Below are positions 22,790 to 30,637 of a stretch of 35,718 bases of DNA, in pieces. Source of the stretch: Demequinaceae bacterium (GTDB lineage Bacteria > Actinomycetota > Actinomycetes > Actinomycetales > Demequinaceae); NCBI GenBank assembly GCA_024643505.1, contig JAHEMW010000006.1:1-35718 (forward strand). Direction: 5' to 3'. Position 1 is the first letter of the stretch; each line of letters starts with the position of its first letter. A program made the position numbers and the translations under genes. A model generated the notes under the pieces. It was not told the origin of the DNA. It searched no databases and was given only the letters and a program-made list of their open reading frames with translations.

Positions 22790-23041
22790 ATGCGAGGGCA
22801 CATGGCTGACAGCGGGGCGACGCGGACAACGTTTCTGACGGTCGCGGAAGTGGCGGACATGCTGCGCGTATCGCGCATGACCGTCTACCGCTGGGTTCAC
22901 GCCGGCGAACTGCCCGCCGTGCGCTTCGGTCGCTCCTTTCGGGTCCCACAACAGGCCGTGGAGACGTTCATGGAGCAGGCCGAACTCGCTGGAGGGTTTC
23001 AGATCGAGGATGACGGCCGGTCCGAAGGCGCGGTAGGCTAG
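22790..23041 (+). CDS. Small HTH (excisionase-family) DNA-binding protein
   Basis: An 83-residue protein with a MerR/excisionase-type HTH at residues about 15-62 (FLTVAEVADMLRVSRMTVYRWVHAGEL, then VRFGRSFRVPQQAVETFM). An ortholog-like gene, Rv0500A in M. tuberculosis, also sits directly before the bS22 mini-gene, so this is a conserved pair and not a phage remnant. The target and function are unknown. The start is uncertain: ATG 22790 is preceded directly by GAGGG, while ATG 22802 has two GAGGG copies upstream at awkward spacing. Confidence 0.85.
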   Translation: MRGHMADSGATRTTFLTVAEVADMLRVSRMTVYRWVHAGELPAVRFGRSFRVPQQAVETFMEQAELAGGFQIEDDGRSEGAVG

Positions 23042-23107
23042 GCCACTGTCTGTCGCGTCCGTCGCGACGCCGACATCTCTAGCTGTCTATCAACCGAGGT
23101 AGGTTCC

Positions 23108-23206
23108 GTGGGTTCCGTCATCAAGAAGCGCCGCAAGCGTATGTCGAAGAAGAAGCACCGCAAGTTGCTTCGCAAGACGCGCCACCAGCGTCGCAACAAG
23201 AAGTAG
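23108..23206 (+). CDS. Small ribosomal protein bS22 (AURKAIP1/COX24 domain)
   Basis: A 32-residue, extremely basic peptide beginning [19 protein letters not shown] and ending RHQRRNKK. This is nearly the invariant actinobacterial AURKAIP1-domain protein (Rv0500B in M. tuberculosis), seen in actinobacterial 30S structures near the decoding centre. The start is GTG 23108, with GAGGT seven bases upstream. It follows the HTH gene by 66 bases and ends in an intrinsic terminator. Its size means it is easily missed in annotation. Confidence 0.95.
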   Translation: MGSVIKKRRKRMSKKKHRKLLRKTRHQRRNKK

Positions 23207-23226
23207 GGCTCTGGCCCCACGCCGAC

Positions 23227-23256
23227 GCCCGTGTCACGTGAGTGACGCGGGCTTTG
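23227..23256 (+). terminator. Intrinsic terminator after bS22
   Basis: An 11-bp stem (GCCCGTGTCAC with GTGACGCGGGC, one G-U pair) with a GTGA loop is followed by TTTGT. It ends the HTH-bS22 unit and faces the convergent HAD phosphatase gene. Confidence 0.8.
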
Positions 23257-23268
23257 TGCTGTCCGGCG

Positions 23269-24090
23269 CTAGCTGACCTGTCGGCGGAACGGCGCGACGA
23301 CCTTCGCCTTAATTCCTCGCACCACGGCGAAGGTCACCCAGGCCATGCCGGTGACCGAGGCCCTGGCGAGGTTTCGGCGGCCGTTTTCGTTCCGCCCGCG
23401 GAATTCCTTGACCGGCCAGCCCTGAGCGCGAGCGAAACGGCGCAGTTTGGCGTCGGGATTGATGGCGCACGGATGCCCGACTGTGGACAACATCGGCAGG
23501 TCGTTGAGCGAGTCGCCGTACGCGTAGCAGTCATCCAACGGGATACCAGCGGACAACGCGAGGGACTTGACGGCGACCGATTTTGCGGCGCCATGGAGCA
23601 GGTCGCCAACGAGTTTGCCGGTATAGAAGCCGTCGACTGACTCAGCGACGGTTCCCAACGCCCCGGTCGCCCCAATCTTCTGCGCGATGAGGCGGCCGAT
23701 TTCCACGGGCGAGGCGGTGACGAGCCATACTTGGTGGCCCTTGGCGAGGTGACCGTCAATGAGAGCTTTGGTCTCGGGAAAGATGCGCAGCGCGAGGACC
23801 TCGTCGTACACCTCCTCGCCGATCGCGGCCATTTCCGCCACCGACCAACCCTTGACGATCGACAACGCTTCGTGTCGGATGTCGTCGATCTGCTCCTTCG
23901 ACTCTCCACGAAAGTTGTATTTCGCCTGCTCAACGGCGAAACGCACGATGTCCCGACCCTTGATAAAGCCGTGGTGGCGCAGCCCGCGCGCGATGTGGAA
24001 GGCGCTCGCGCCACGAATGATGGTGTTGTCGACATCGAAGAATGCCGCGGCGCTCGCCCCGGAGGCGGTGCCTGCCGCGTGTGCGCTCAC
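23269..24090 (-). CDS. HAD-IB family phosphatase (SerB-like)
   Basis: A 273-residue HAD hydrolase. Motif I is FFDVDNTII with nucleophile D19 and acid/base D21, motif II is WLVTASP, the Lys motif lies in AAKSVAVKSL, and motif III is YAYGDSLNDLPML. The helical cap and the order of motifs match the HAD-IB/SerB1 group found at this place in mycobacteria (Rv0505c). The substrate is not evident, and phosphoserine or a lipid phosphate are options. It starts at GTG 24090, the first base group after a TACGAT box and six bases, so it is probably leaderless and divergent from the glutaredoxin gene. Confidence 0.9.
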   Translation of the reverse strand: MSAHAAGTASGASAAAFFDVDNTIIRGASAFHIARGLRHHGFIKGRDIVRFAVEQAKYNFRGESKEQIDDIRHEALSIVKGWSVAEMAAIGEEVYDEVLALRIFPETKALIDGHLAKGHQVWLVTASPVEIGRLIAQKIGATGALGTVAESVDGFYTGKLVGDLLHGAAKSVAVKSLALSAGIPLDDCYAYGDSLNDLPMLSTVGHPCAINPDAKLRRFARAQGWPVKEFRGRNENGRRNLARASVTGMAWVTFAVVRGIKAKVVAPFRRQVS

Positions 24091-24096
24091 CCGGCC

Positions 24097-24102
24097 ATCG
24101 TA
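24097..24102 (-). promoter_or_regulatory. -10 box of leaderless HAD phosphatase promoter
   Basis: TACGAT on the minus strand is followed by six bases and GTG 24090. Confidence 0.5.
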
Positions 24103-24129
24103 CTCACGTGGGCTGACCCCAACGCGGCC

Positions 24130-24135
24130 TATGCT
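24130..24135 (+). promoter_or_regulatory. -10 box of leaderless glutaredoxin promoter
   Basis: TATGCT is followed by six bases and GTG 24142. It is divergent from the HAD promoter, with 27 bp between the two boxes. Confidence 0.6.
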
Positions 24136-24141
24136 GGCCGC

Positions 24142-24378
24142 GTGGATTCACGAGTCGTGCTTTACACGCGCCCCGGTTGCCACCTGTGCGACGACGCACG
24201 GCGTGTCGTCGAGGCCGAATGCGCCCGCGCGGGCGTTGGCTTCGACGAAGTCGACGTCGACGGCGACGAGACACTGCGGGCGCGCTACGGCGACGACGTG
24301 CCCGTGGTCCTTGTTGACGGCGCAGTCACGGGGTTTTGGCGGATCTCGCCGGACGTGCTGCGCGGCGCGCTCGCATAG
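24142..24378 (+). CDS. Glutaredoxin-like thiol protein
   Basis: A 78-residue thioredoxin-fold protein of the DUF836 (YruB-like) type, with the redox motif C13-H-L-C16 in VVLYTRPGCHLCDDARR, the cis-Pro region DDVPVVLVDG and a typical C-terminal helix. It probably reduces a disulfide in the cytoplasm. Such a gene lies near serB1 in mycobacteria (Rv0508). The reading frame is open further upstream, but GTG 24142 gives the family start and sits six bases after a TATGCT box. The next gene begins 17 bases after its stop. Confidence 0.88.
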   Translation: MDSRVVLYTRPGCHLCDDARRVVEAECARAGVGFDEVDVDGDETLRARYGDDVPVVLVDGAVTGFWRISPDVLRGALA

Positions 24379-24383
24379 TCAGC

Positions 24384-24389
24384 GACAAT
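24384..24389 (+). promoter_or_regulatory. -10 box of leaderless histidine-phosphatase promoter
   Basis: GACAAT lies six bases before ATG 24396. It matches four of six bases of TATAAT. Read-through from the glutaredoxin gene is also possible. Confidence 0.4.
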
Positions 24390-24395
24390 AGGCCC

Positions 24396-25016
24396 ATGCC
24401 TCGCGTCCACCTCGTCCGTCACGGCCACGTGCACAACCCGGACAAGGTCCTCTACGGGCGGCTGCCTCAGTTTCGGCTGTCGGACACCGGCGAGCTCATG
24501 GCGCAAACTGTCGCTGAGTGGTTTGTGGATTCTGGGGCGGTCGTCGGTCGAGTCGTTTCGTCCCCGCTCCTGCGCGCTCAACAAACGGCCGCGCCGATCG
24601 CTGCGGCCTATGACCTATCTGTCGGCACCGACGAACGACTCATTGAGGCCGCGAATGTCTATCAGGGCGAGCGCGTCCAGAGCGGCCCAAAGGACTTCGC
24701 GCATCCACGGCACTGGTGGCGACTGCGGAATCCGTGGCGACCCTCCTGGGGAGAGCGGTACACCGAGCAGCGCGATCGGATGTGGGAAGCGATCATGGAC
24801 GCCTCGCGCTCCACACCGCACGCGGACGCTGTGCTCGTGTCCCATCAGCTGCCTATCTGGGTCGCGCGACTCGCGTATGAGGGCCGACGCTTCGTGCATG
24901 ATCCACGCTCACGCGAGTGTTCGCTGGCGTCAGTGACGAGCTTCGAAATCGCCGACGGCGAGGTCATCGGCATGTCGTACGCGCAGCCCGCGGCAGACAT
25001 CGAGGTTCCTCGATGA
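24396..25016 (+). CDS. Histidine phosphatase family protein
   Basis: A 206-residue phosphoglycerate-mutase-like phosphatase. The catalytic motif is LVRHGH at residues 6-11 (His9 nucleophile), then RLSDTGELMAQ, the Arg motif SSPLLRAQQTA, the acidic E in ERLIEAANVYQGE, and the second His in VLVSHQLPIW. The substrate is unknown. The start (MPRVHLVRHGH) has no ribosome site and is probably leaderless. Its stop overlaps the ResA-like start (ATGA), so it heads the cytochrome c maturation operon, as Rv0525 does in M. tuberculosis. Confidence 0.9.
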   Translation: MPRVHLVRHGHVHNPDKVLYGRLPQFRLSDTGELMAQTVAEWFVDSGAVVGRVVSSPLLRAQQTAAPIAAAYDLSVGTDERLIEAANVYQGERVQSGPKDFAHPRHWWRLRNPWRPSWGERYTEQRDRMWEAIMDASRSTPHADAVLVSHQLPIWVARLAYEGRRFVHDPRSRECSLASVTSFEIADGEVIGMSYAQPAADIEVPR

Positions 25017-25576
25017 GGCGAGGGGCTCGCCTCATCATCCTGCTAGCCGTGGTGGTCGCGATCGTGCTCGCCCTGGTCGCCTGCGCGCCTGGAGACGCCG
25101 CAGATTCGCCAGGGTATGTCAGCGGCGACGGGACAGTGACCCAGTTCGACTCACCGGGCGCACCGCTCGAACTGACCGGCACCTCGTTCACGGGCGAGCC
25201 GGTTGACGTAGCTGAGTATCGGGGCATGGTCGTCCTCGTGAACACGTGGTACGCCTCGTGTCCGCCGTGCCGTGCCGAGGCGCCCGACCTCGCGGCGCTC
25301 GATGCGCGCGACGATGTCCAAGTCGTCGGCATCAACAATCGTGACGACGCGGGCACGGCACTCGCGTTCGAGCGCACCTTCGGCATTGAGTACCCCAGCA
25401 TCGACGACTCGGATGGCGCCGCAATCGCCGCCCTGCAGGGCATCGTCGCGGTCAACGCTGTGCCGTCGACGGTGGTACTCGACACTGAGGGCCGCGTCGT
25501 CGCCCGCGTCATCGGGCGCGCCGATCCGTCCACTCTGGCCGCGCTCGTCGACGGCGCGAGCGGGGTCGGCCCGTGA
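25013..25576 (+). CDS. resA: ResA-like thioredoxin lipoprotein
   Basis: A 187-residue extracytoplasmic thiol-disulfide reductase. A lipobox LVAC puts the anchor Cys at 24, and the thioredoxin fold carries C83-P-P-C86 in NTWYASCPPCRAEAPDL. The cis-Pro is in NAVPSTVVLD. In System II it reduces the CxxCH cysteines of apocytochrome c so that haem can be attached. It draws electrons from the CcdA-like protein encoded next, whose GTG overlaps this stop. Confidence 0.93.
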   Translation: MRRGARLIILLAVVVAIVLALVACAPGDAADSPGYVSGDGTVTQFDSPGAPLELTGTSFTGEPVDVAEYRGMVVLVNTWYASCPPCRAEAPDLAALDARDDVQVVGINNRDDAGTALAFERTFGIEYPSIDDSDGAAIAALQGIVAVNAVPSTVVLDTEGRVVARVIGRADPSTLAALVDGASGVGP

Positions 25577-26325
25577 TCGCCGCCGATGTCGCTCAGACAG
25601 TCCTCACGGGGTCTCTGCTCGCGGCCCTGCCAATTGCACTGCTCGCTGGCCTGGTGAGTTTCGCATCGCCGTGCGTCGTTCCGCTCGTCCCCGGCTACCT
25701 CGGCTTCGTGTCAGGAATGGCAGGTGCAGACGTGTCGTCGAGGCGCGGCCGGCCGCGGCTTGTCCTCGGTGTGATGCTTTTCGTGGCGGGATTTACCGCG
25801 GTGTTTGTCGCGCTGTCGATCGTCGTGTCTGCTGTCGGTTCGGCGCTGTCGCAGCACGTCGATGTCGTGACGCGAATCCTTGGGGTTGTCATCATCGTGC
25901 TCGGGCTCGCGTTCATGGGTTTCGTGCCCTTTCTTCAGGCTGAGCGACGGCTCCACGTGTCGCACCGCGCGGGTCTGGCCGGCGCACCGCTGCTCGGTGT
26001 TGCCTTCGGTCTCGGCTGGACGCCGTGCATCGGCCCCACGCTCGCGGCAGTACTCACCCTGAGTCTCACCGACGGCTCGCAAGGTCGCGGCGTGGCGTTG
26101 GCCGTCGCCTATTCGATTGGCCTCGGACTGCCGTTTCTCGCGCTCGCGCTGTGGATCGAGCGCTCGGCCCGCATTCTCGCATGGCTGCGTCGTCACCGGG
26201 TCGCACTCATGCGCGTCGGAGGCGGGGTGCTCGTGCTGCTGGGCGTCGCGCTTGTGACCGGTGCGTGGACACACATCACGAACGCCGTCCAGTCATGGGT
26301 CGATGGCTTCTGGGTGGCGCTGTAG
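25573..26325 (+). CDS. ccdA: CcdA-type thiol electron carrier
   Basis: A 250-residue membrane protein with six helices. The two conserved half-motifs are SFASPCVVPLVPGYLGF in helix 1 and LGWTPCIGPTL in helix 4, each with one redox Cys. It moves reducing power from cytoplasmic thioredoxin to ResA outside. It starts at GTG 25573, overlapping the resA stop as GTGA. The next gene begins on the last base of its stop. Confidence 0.95.
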   Translation: MIAADVAQTVLTGSLLAALPIALLAGLVSFASPCVVPLVPGYLGFVSGMAGADVSSRRGRPRLVLGVMLFVAGFTAVFVALSIVVSAVGSALSQHVDVVTRILGVVIIVLGLAFMGFVPFLQAERRLHVSHRAGLAGAPLLGVAFGLGWTPCIGPTLAAVLTLSLTDGSQGRGVALAVAYSIGLGLPFLALALWIERSARILAWLRRHRVALMRVGGGVLVLLGVALVTGAWTHITNAVQSWVDGFWVAL

Positions 26326-27950
26326 TGGCGCGCGTCCGGCTTGATAACTACGCGGTGGTGGACGCGCCGCGCCTCGGGGTGCGCGGCTGGCTGCGCTGGG
26401 TATGGCGACAGGTCACGTCGATGCGCGTCGCAATCATCCTGCTCCTGCTCCTTGCGCTTGGCGCGATTCCGGGTTCCGTGTTGCCGCAGTGGCCGCGCGA
26501 ACCGGCGCGCGCCCGCGAGTTCCTCGCCGACAATCCCACCCTCGGCCAGTGGTGCGAGCGACTCGGGCTGCTCGACGTCTACGGCTCGGCGTGGTTTACC
26601 GCGATCTACGTGCTTCTGTTCGCCTCACTCATCGGATGCATCATCCCGCGTGCGATGGCGCACTTTCGCGCATTGAGGGCCCCGGTGTCGGCTGCGCCGA
26701 CGGCGCTTGGCCGGTACGAGCACGCCGAGAGCGCGCCCGTACCACAGGGCGCACGGACGTTCATGACCGCGGCAGCGCGGTTCCTGCGTCCGCAACCGGG
26801 GTGGTGGGGCGCGGTTCGCGGCTACCGCGTGCGTATTGACGAACGCGCCCCCCGAGGAGACGACGCCGAGACGGAACTGGCGCTGTCCGCGGACAACGGA
26901 CACATGCGCGAGTTGGGCAATCTCATCTTCCACACTGCCCTCGTTGGCGTGCTCGTGGCGGTTGCCGCCGGCTCGCTCCTCACGTATCGCGGGCAGGCGA
27001 TCATCGTCGAGGGGCGCTCGTTCACGAATGCAGTCGCCGCGTACGACACGTTCACTTCTGGGCGGCTGTTCAACCCCGATCGCTTGTACCCATTCACCTT
27101 GCGTCTCGACCGCTTCGAAGCGGTGTTCTCGCCTTCGGCTAGGCCGCAGTCATTCACCGCCTTCGTGACGCTCACTGAGCCGGATTCCGACCCCCGCGCA
27201 ACCGATATTCGGGTGAACAAGCCGCTCGGGGTCGGCGGCGCAAATCTGTACCTGCAGGGCAATGGTTTTGCTCCGGACCTGACCGTGACCGATGCGGATG
27301 GGAACGTGGCGTTCGCCGGGCCCGTCGTCTTTCTTCCGCAGAACGGCGCGTACACGTCGACCGGGGTTGTCAAGGTTCCCGACGTGACCTCCGGACCGCA
27401 ACTTGGCCTCAAGGCGACGCTGTATCCCACGGCCGTGGGCGCGGGCACCAACCTTTCCTCGGTCCACCCCGACCCGACCAATCCAGTGATGGTCTTCACG
27501 GCGTACCAAGGCGACTTGGGGCTCGACGACGGGGTACCGCAGAACGTGTACCGGCTGGACGAATCGCAACTGTCGCCGGTCAGGGGCGTTGACGGGGATC
27601 CCGCGGTTCTGACCCTCACGCCCGGCGCGACCGTCGACCTGCCCGATGGGCTCGGTTCCGTCACGTGGAACTCTCTGCCGCGATTCGCGGCGATCGACAT
27701 CCGTGCCGATCCCTCGTTGCCGTGGTTACTCTCCTTCGCGATCCTCGTCGTGGTGGGACTCGCGCTCAGCCTGTTCAGTCAGCGCCGGCGGATCTGGCTG
27801 GTTGCCCCGCTGAATCCCCGTGCCGGTCACGCGACTACAGTGGTGGTCGGCGCCGCGTATGCTCCGCCGCACGACGTCGGAGTGGGCGATCACCTACGCA
27901 GGGTGATGGCGGCGGCGACAGGCACGTTGACCCGTTCGGAGGATCGATGA
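26325..27950 (+). CDS. resB: Cytochrome c biogenesis protein ResB (Ccs1)
   Basis: About 541 residues with the ResB layout: helices near residues 28-48 (SMRVAIILLLLLALGAIPG), about 85-105 and about 200-225 (ELGNLIFHTALVGVLVAVAAG), a large extracytoplasmic domain, and a last helix near 470-490 (LPWLLSFAILVVVGLALSLF) with a short cytoplasmic tail. With CcsB it forms the haem-delivery and ligation complex of System II. The start is uncertain: GTG 26325 overlaps the ccdA stop by one base, and ATG 26295 would add 10 residues. Its stop overlaps the ccsB start (ATGA). Confidence 0.93.
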   Translation: MARVRLDNYAVVDAPRLGVRGWLRWVWRQVTSMRVAIILLLLLALGAIPGSVLPQWPREPARAREFLADNPTLGQWCERLGLLDVYGSAWFTAIYVLLFASLIGCIIPRAMAHFRALRAPVSAAPTALGRYEHAESAPVPQGARTFMTAAARFLRPQPGWWGAVRGYRVRIDERAPRGDDAETELALSADNGHMRELGNLIFHTALVGVLVAVAAGSLLTYRGQAIIVEGRSFTNAVAAYDTFTSGRLFNPDRLYPFTLRLDRFEAVFSPSARPQSFTAFVTLTEPDSDPRATDIRVNKPLGVGGANLYLQGNGFAPDLTVTDADGNVAFAGPVVFLPQNGAYTSTGVVKVPDVTSGPQLGLKATLYPTAVGAGTNLSSVHPDPTNPVMVFTAYQGDLGLDDGVPQNVYRLDESQLSPVRGVDGDPAVLTLTPGATVDLPDGLGSVTWNSLPRFAAIDIRADPSLPWLLSFAILVVVGLALSLFSQRRRIWLVAPLNPRAGHATTVVVGAAYAPPHDVGVGDHLRRVMAAATGTLTRSEDR

Positions 27951-28903
27951 ACCCCCAGACACTGAGCGCGCTGGCGCTGTGGGGAGCTACCACTCTGTAC
28001 GCGATCGCGATGGTCGCGTACTCGGTGCGGCTGGCGCGTGAGGCTGACGCGAAGGTGGCCGCGCGAGCGCGCGTGAGCGTCGGCGCGGCGTCAGGCGATG
28101 ACGTCCCTGCCGCCGAGGGTGGCGCACTACCGCGCTCTGCCGCGAAGGCGCTCGGGATCGCCCGATCGGCCACGCTTGTCGGCGTCATTCTCCATGGCGT
28201 TGGTGTCGCGGCCCGAGGTATCGAAGCGGGCCATGTGCCGTGGTCGACGATGTACGAGTACACCATTTCCGGGTCGTTCGTCGCGGTCGTCCTCTTCCTC
28301 CTTATCCAGCGCCGCCGCGACGTGACGTTCCTCGGCGCGGGCGTGACGGGTCTCGCGACCGTGGCGCTCGGACTGGCGCTCACGGTGCTGTACGAGGCGG
28401 CGACGGGCCTGCAGCCCGCGCTCCAAAGCTTCTGGCTCGTCATCCACGTGTCGATCGCGACAATCTGCGCGGGGATCTTCGGTGTCGCCTTCCTTGTGAG
28501 CGTGCTCCAACTGTTGCGCGACTCGCGTGATAAGGCCTCGAGGACCGTCTCTGGCCGCGGCTTCCGGTTCCTCGATGCCGTTCCTGCGGCCCCAACTCTT
28601 GAGGCGCTCGCCTTTCGACTGAACGCCGTTGGCTTCGTGCTGTGGACGTTCACGGTGATGGCTGGCGCGATCTGGGCTGAGCACGCTTGGGGCCGCTATT
28701 GGGGATGGGATCCCAAGGAGATCTGGAGCTTCGTCATCTGGGTCGTCTACGCGTCCTACCTCCACGCTCGCACCACTCAAGGGTGGGCCGGCCGTCGCTC
28801 CGCGTACCTGGCCATCGCGGGTTTCGTGGCGCTGATTCTCAACTTCACGGTGGTGAACTTCGTGTTCCAGGGCCTGCACACCTACGCCGGGTCGGGCTCC
28901 TGA
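27947..28903 (+). CDS. ccsB: Cytochrome c biogenesis protein CcsB (CcsA/ResC family)
   Basis: A 318-residue membrane protein with about eight helices and the haem-handling WWD-type motif WGRYWGWDPKEIWSF near the C-terminal part, plus conserved His residues in VILHGVGVAARG and VIHVSIATICAG that could be axial haem ligands. It forms the haem transport and ligation complex with ResB. A GGAGG site precedes its ATG, which lies in the resB stop region. It completes ResA-CcdA-ResB-CcsB, so the organism makes c-type cytochromes by System II. Confidence 0.95.
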   Translation: MNPQTLSALALWGATTLYAIAMVAYSVRLAREADAKVAARARVSVGAASGDDVPAAEGGALPRSAAKALGIARSATLVGVILHGVGVAARGIEAGHVPWSTMYEYTISGSFVAVVLFLLIQRRRDVTFLGAGVTGLATVALGLALTVLYEAATGLQPALQSFWLVIHVSIATICAGIFGVAFLVSVLQLLRDSRDKASRTVSGRGFRFLDAVPAAPTLEALAFRLNAVGFVLWTFTVMAGAIWAEHAWGRYWGWDPKEIWSFVIWVVYASYLHARTTQGWAGRRSAYLAIAGFVALILNFTVVNFVFQGLHTYAGSGS

Positions 28904-28907
28904 ACTC

Positions 28908-30035
28908 GTGAAGATTGCGCTCGTGCTCGACGACAGCATTGATCGCACCGATGGCGTCCAGCAGTATGTCCGTGCGCTTGGTTCGCACCTGTCGACGCTC
29001 GGTCACGAGGTGCATTACCTGTGTTCAACGTCGGAGTCGACAGACCCGAGGGTGCATGCGCTCGCGCGTTCCGCTGGCGTGACATTCAACGGCAACGGCA
29101 TGCGGACGCCGTTGCCCGCTTCCCGGTCGGCGATCCGCGAGCTCCTGAGCCGCGAGATGTTCGACGTCATCCACGTGCAGACGCCGCACTCGCCCTTTCT
29201 CGCTGCCCGCGTCGTCGACGAGGCGCGCCGCCTCCAGGCGCGCTCCGTTCGCATCGTCGCGACGTTCCACATCCTTCCCCACGGGCGCGTGAGCGCGCTC
29301 GGCACATCGTTGCTCGGCAGAGTGCTTCGGAGCAACTTGCGCCGGTTCGACGACTTCTGTGCGGTCTCCGCGCCCGCCGCCCAGTTTGCGCTCGAGACGT
29401 TCGGAATCGAGTGCCGGGTGATTGCGATCGGCATAGATCTCGAGTGGTTCGCGTCGCGCGTCACGGCGCAGCGACCCGCGCGCGGCCCCGACGATCGCCT
29501 GGTCCTTGCCTTCCTTGGCAGGCTCGTTGCCCGCAAGGGAGTGCTCGAACTTGTCGAGGCGCTCTCGCGGCTCAACCCGGAGTCCCTCGCGCGTCTGGAC
29601 GTCCGGATCGGTGGCAAGGGCCCGCTCCTGGGCGACGTTGAGGCGGCCGTCGCGAGCCGAGGCCTTGAGCGCAGCGTGAGCCTGCGCGGATTCGTCGCAG
29701 AGGACGACAAGCCGCAATTCTTCGCCGACGCCGATATCGCGGTTTTCCCAGCGACCGGTGGCGAGAGCTTCGGCATCGTGCTGATAGAGGCGATGGCGTC
29801 GGGCGCGGGTGTCGTGCTTGCCGGTGCCAACCCTGGCTATCTGTCCGTGATCGGCGACGGCGCTGACGTGTCCGTCGACGCGCGCGACGCGGACGCGTTT
29901 GCCGCCGTGCTCACGCGGCTCATCACGAATCCGGATATTCGTGACCGTATCCATGCGGAGCAGGCCACCCGGGTCAAGGCTTTTGACCTCAACGTGGTGG
30001 GGCGGCGGATCCTGGATCTCTACCAGGTTCCCTAG
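28908..30035 (+). CDS. GT4 family glycosyltransferase (PimA/MgtA-like)
   Basis: A 375-residue GT-B enzyme. The N-terminal acceptor domain (MKIALVLDDSIDRTDGVQQYVRALG, a glycine-loop start; FDVIHVQTPHSPF) is followed by the donor domain with FLGRLVARKGVLELVEAL, IGGKGPLLGDVE and the GT4 signature GGESFGIVLIEAMASGAGVV. It resembles phosphatidylinositol or diacylglycerol mannosyltransferases of Actinobacteria (PimA, PimB'/MgtA), but the acceptor cannot be read. It starts at GTG 28908, five bases after ccsB, without a strong ribosome site, so coupling is likely. Confidence 0.9.
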   Translation: MKIALVLDDSIDRTDGVQQYVRALGSHLSTLGHEVHYLCSTSESTDPRVHALARSAGVTFNGNGMRTPLPASRSAIRELLSREMFDVIHVQTPHSPFLAARVVDEARRLQARSVRIVATFHILPHGRVSALGTSLLGRVLRSNLRRFDDFCAVSAPAAQFALETFGIECRVIAIGIDLEWFASRVTAQRPARGPDDRLVLAFLGRLVARKGVLELVEALSRLNPESLARLDVRIGGKGPLLGDVEAAVASRGLERSVSLRGFVAEDDKPQFFADADIAVFPATGGESFGIVLIEAMASGAGVVLAGANPGYLSVIGDGADVSVDARDADAFAAVLTRLITNPDIRDRIHAEQATRVKAFDLNVVGRRILDLYQVP

Positions 30036-30044
30036 GCGCGGCCG

Positions 30045-30323
30045 TCAACTGCGCCGACGCTTGCGTTCCTGTTCGCGCAGCCAGCGAAGGTAGTCGGGGT
30101 CGTCGTCGGGCGCTCGTGGTCCGCCGCGAGCCCCCTTTGAACCGCGTCCGCGAAGCTTGAGGATGAGCCACGCCGCCGCCCCCGCGTAGGGGAACAGCAC
30201 GATGATGACGATCCACAGGACCTTGTGGACTCCGAAGGGAGACCGGTCATCGTGATTCAACACGTCGGTCACGCAATACGCGACAAGTGCGACATAGACG
30301 CCGACCGGAACCAGGTACCTCAT
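30045..30323 (-). CDS. PLDc_N-domain membrane protein
   Basis: A 92-residue protein with two membrane helices: one at about 3-20 (LVPVGVYVALVAYCVTDVL) and one at about 35-57 (KVLWIVIIVLFPYAGAAAWLIL). These match the PLDc_N domain (named for cardiolipin synthase N-termini, but common as stand-alone proteins in Actinobacteria). A basic/acidic cytoplasmic tail follows. Function is unknown. It is convergent with the GT4 gene, with nine bases between stops. ATG 30323 lies six bases after TACAGT and lacks a ribosome site, so it is probably leaderless. GTG 30329 is an alternative. Confidence 0.85.
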   Translation of the reverse strand: MRYLVPVGVYVALVAYCVTDVLNHDDRSPFGVHKVLWIVIIVLFPYAGAAAWLILKLRGRGSKGARGGPRAPDDDPDYLRWLREQERKRRRS

Positions 30324-30329
30324 GCGCAC

Positions 30330-30335
30330 ACTGTA
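30330..30335 (-). promoter_or_regulatory. -10 box of leaderless PLDc_N gene promoter
   Basis: TACAGT on the minus strand is followed by six bases and ATG 30323. It is only 8 bp from the opposing -10 of the DUF4229 gene. Confidence 0.55.
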
Positions 30336-30345
30336 ACCGCGGTTA
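30334..30345. repeat. 12-bp perfect palindrome in a divergent promoter
   Basis: TAACCGCGGTTA is self-complementary. Its centre lies exactly midway between the two -10 boxes, and its ends overlap both. It may be an operator or simply part of a symmetric bidirectional promoter. Confidence 0.6.
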
Positions 30346-30349
30346 GGCT
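30344..30349 (+). promoter_or_regulatory. -10 box of leaderless DUF4229 gene promoter
   Basis: TAGGCT is followed by six bases and ATG 30356. There is no ribosome site. Confidence 0.6.
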
Positions 30350-30355
30350 CGTCCC

Positions 30356-30616
30356 ATGAAGGTGCTCATGTACTGGCTCGCTCGCACCCTGTTGTTTGTC
30401 GCGGTGCTCGCCATTTTGTGGGGGGTGGGGTGGCGCGATCTGTTCGCCATGGTGGCAGCGTTTATCGTCGCCTGGCTCGTGTCCTACCTCGTACTGCCGC
30501 GGATGCGCAAAGCCGCGGCCGAGCAGATGGATGGTTGGATTACCCGCGCGCAACGCCCGCTCGCCGAGGCAGACGCCGATGAGGATGCAGAGATCGAGGG
30601 CCGCGAGCGGCCTTAA
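30356..30616 (+). CDS. DUF4229 small membrane protein
   Basis: An 86-residue protein with two membrane helices (YWLARTLLFVAVLAILWGVG and LFAMVAAFIVAWLVSYLVLP), then RMRKAAAEQMDGW and an acidic tail. This is the pattern of the actinobacterial DUF4229 family, which often lies in menaquinone or cytochrome clusters. The function is unknown. It is divergent from the PLDc_N gene across only 32 bases, and convergent with menA (21 bases between stops). Confidence 0.85.
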   Translation: MKVLMYWLARTLLFVAVLAILWGVGWRDLFAMVAAFIVAWLVSYLVLPRMRKAAAEQMDGWITRAQRPLAEADADEDAEIEGRERP

Positions 30617-30637
30617 TCCGCCCACCGTGCCGCGGTA

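Noticed and set aside
22790-23041. Phage excisionase suggesting a mobile element
   Set aside because: No integrase, attachment repeats or phage genes are nearby, and the gene pairs with bS22 as in other Actinobacteria.
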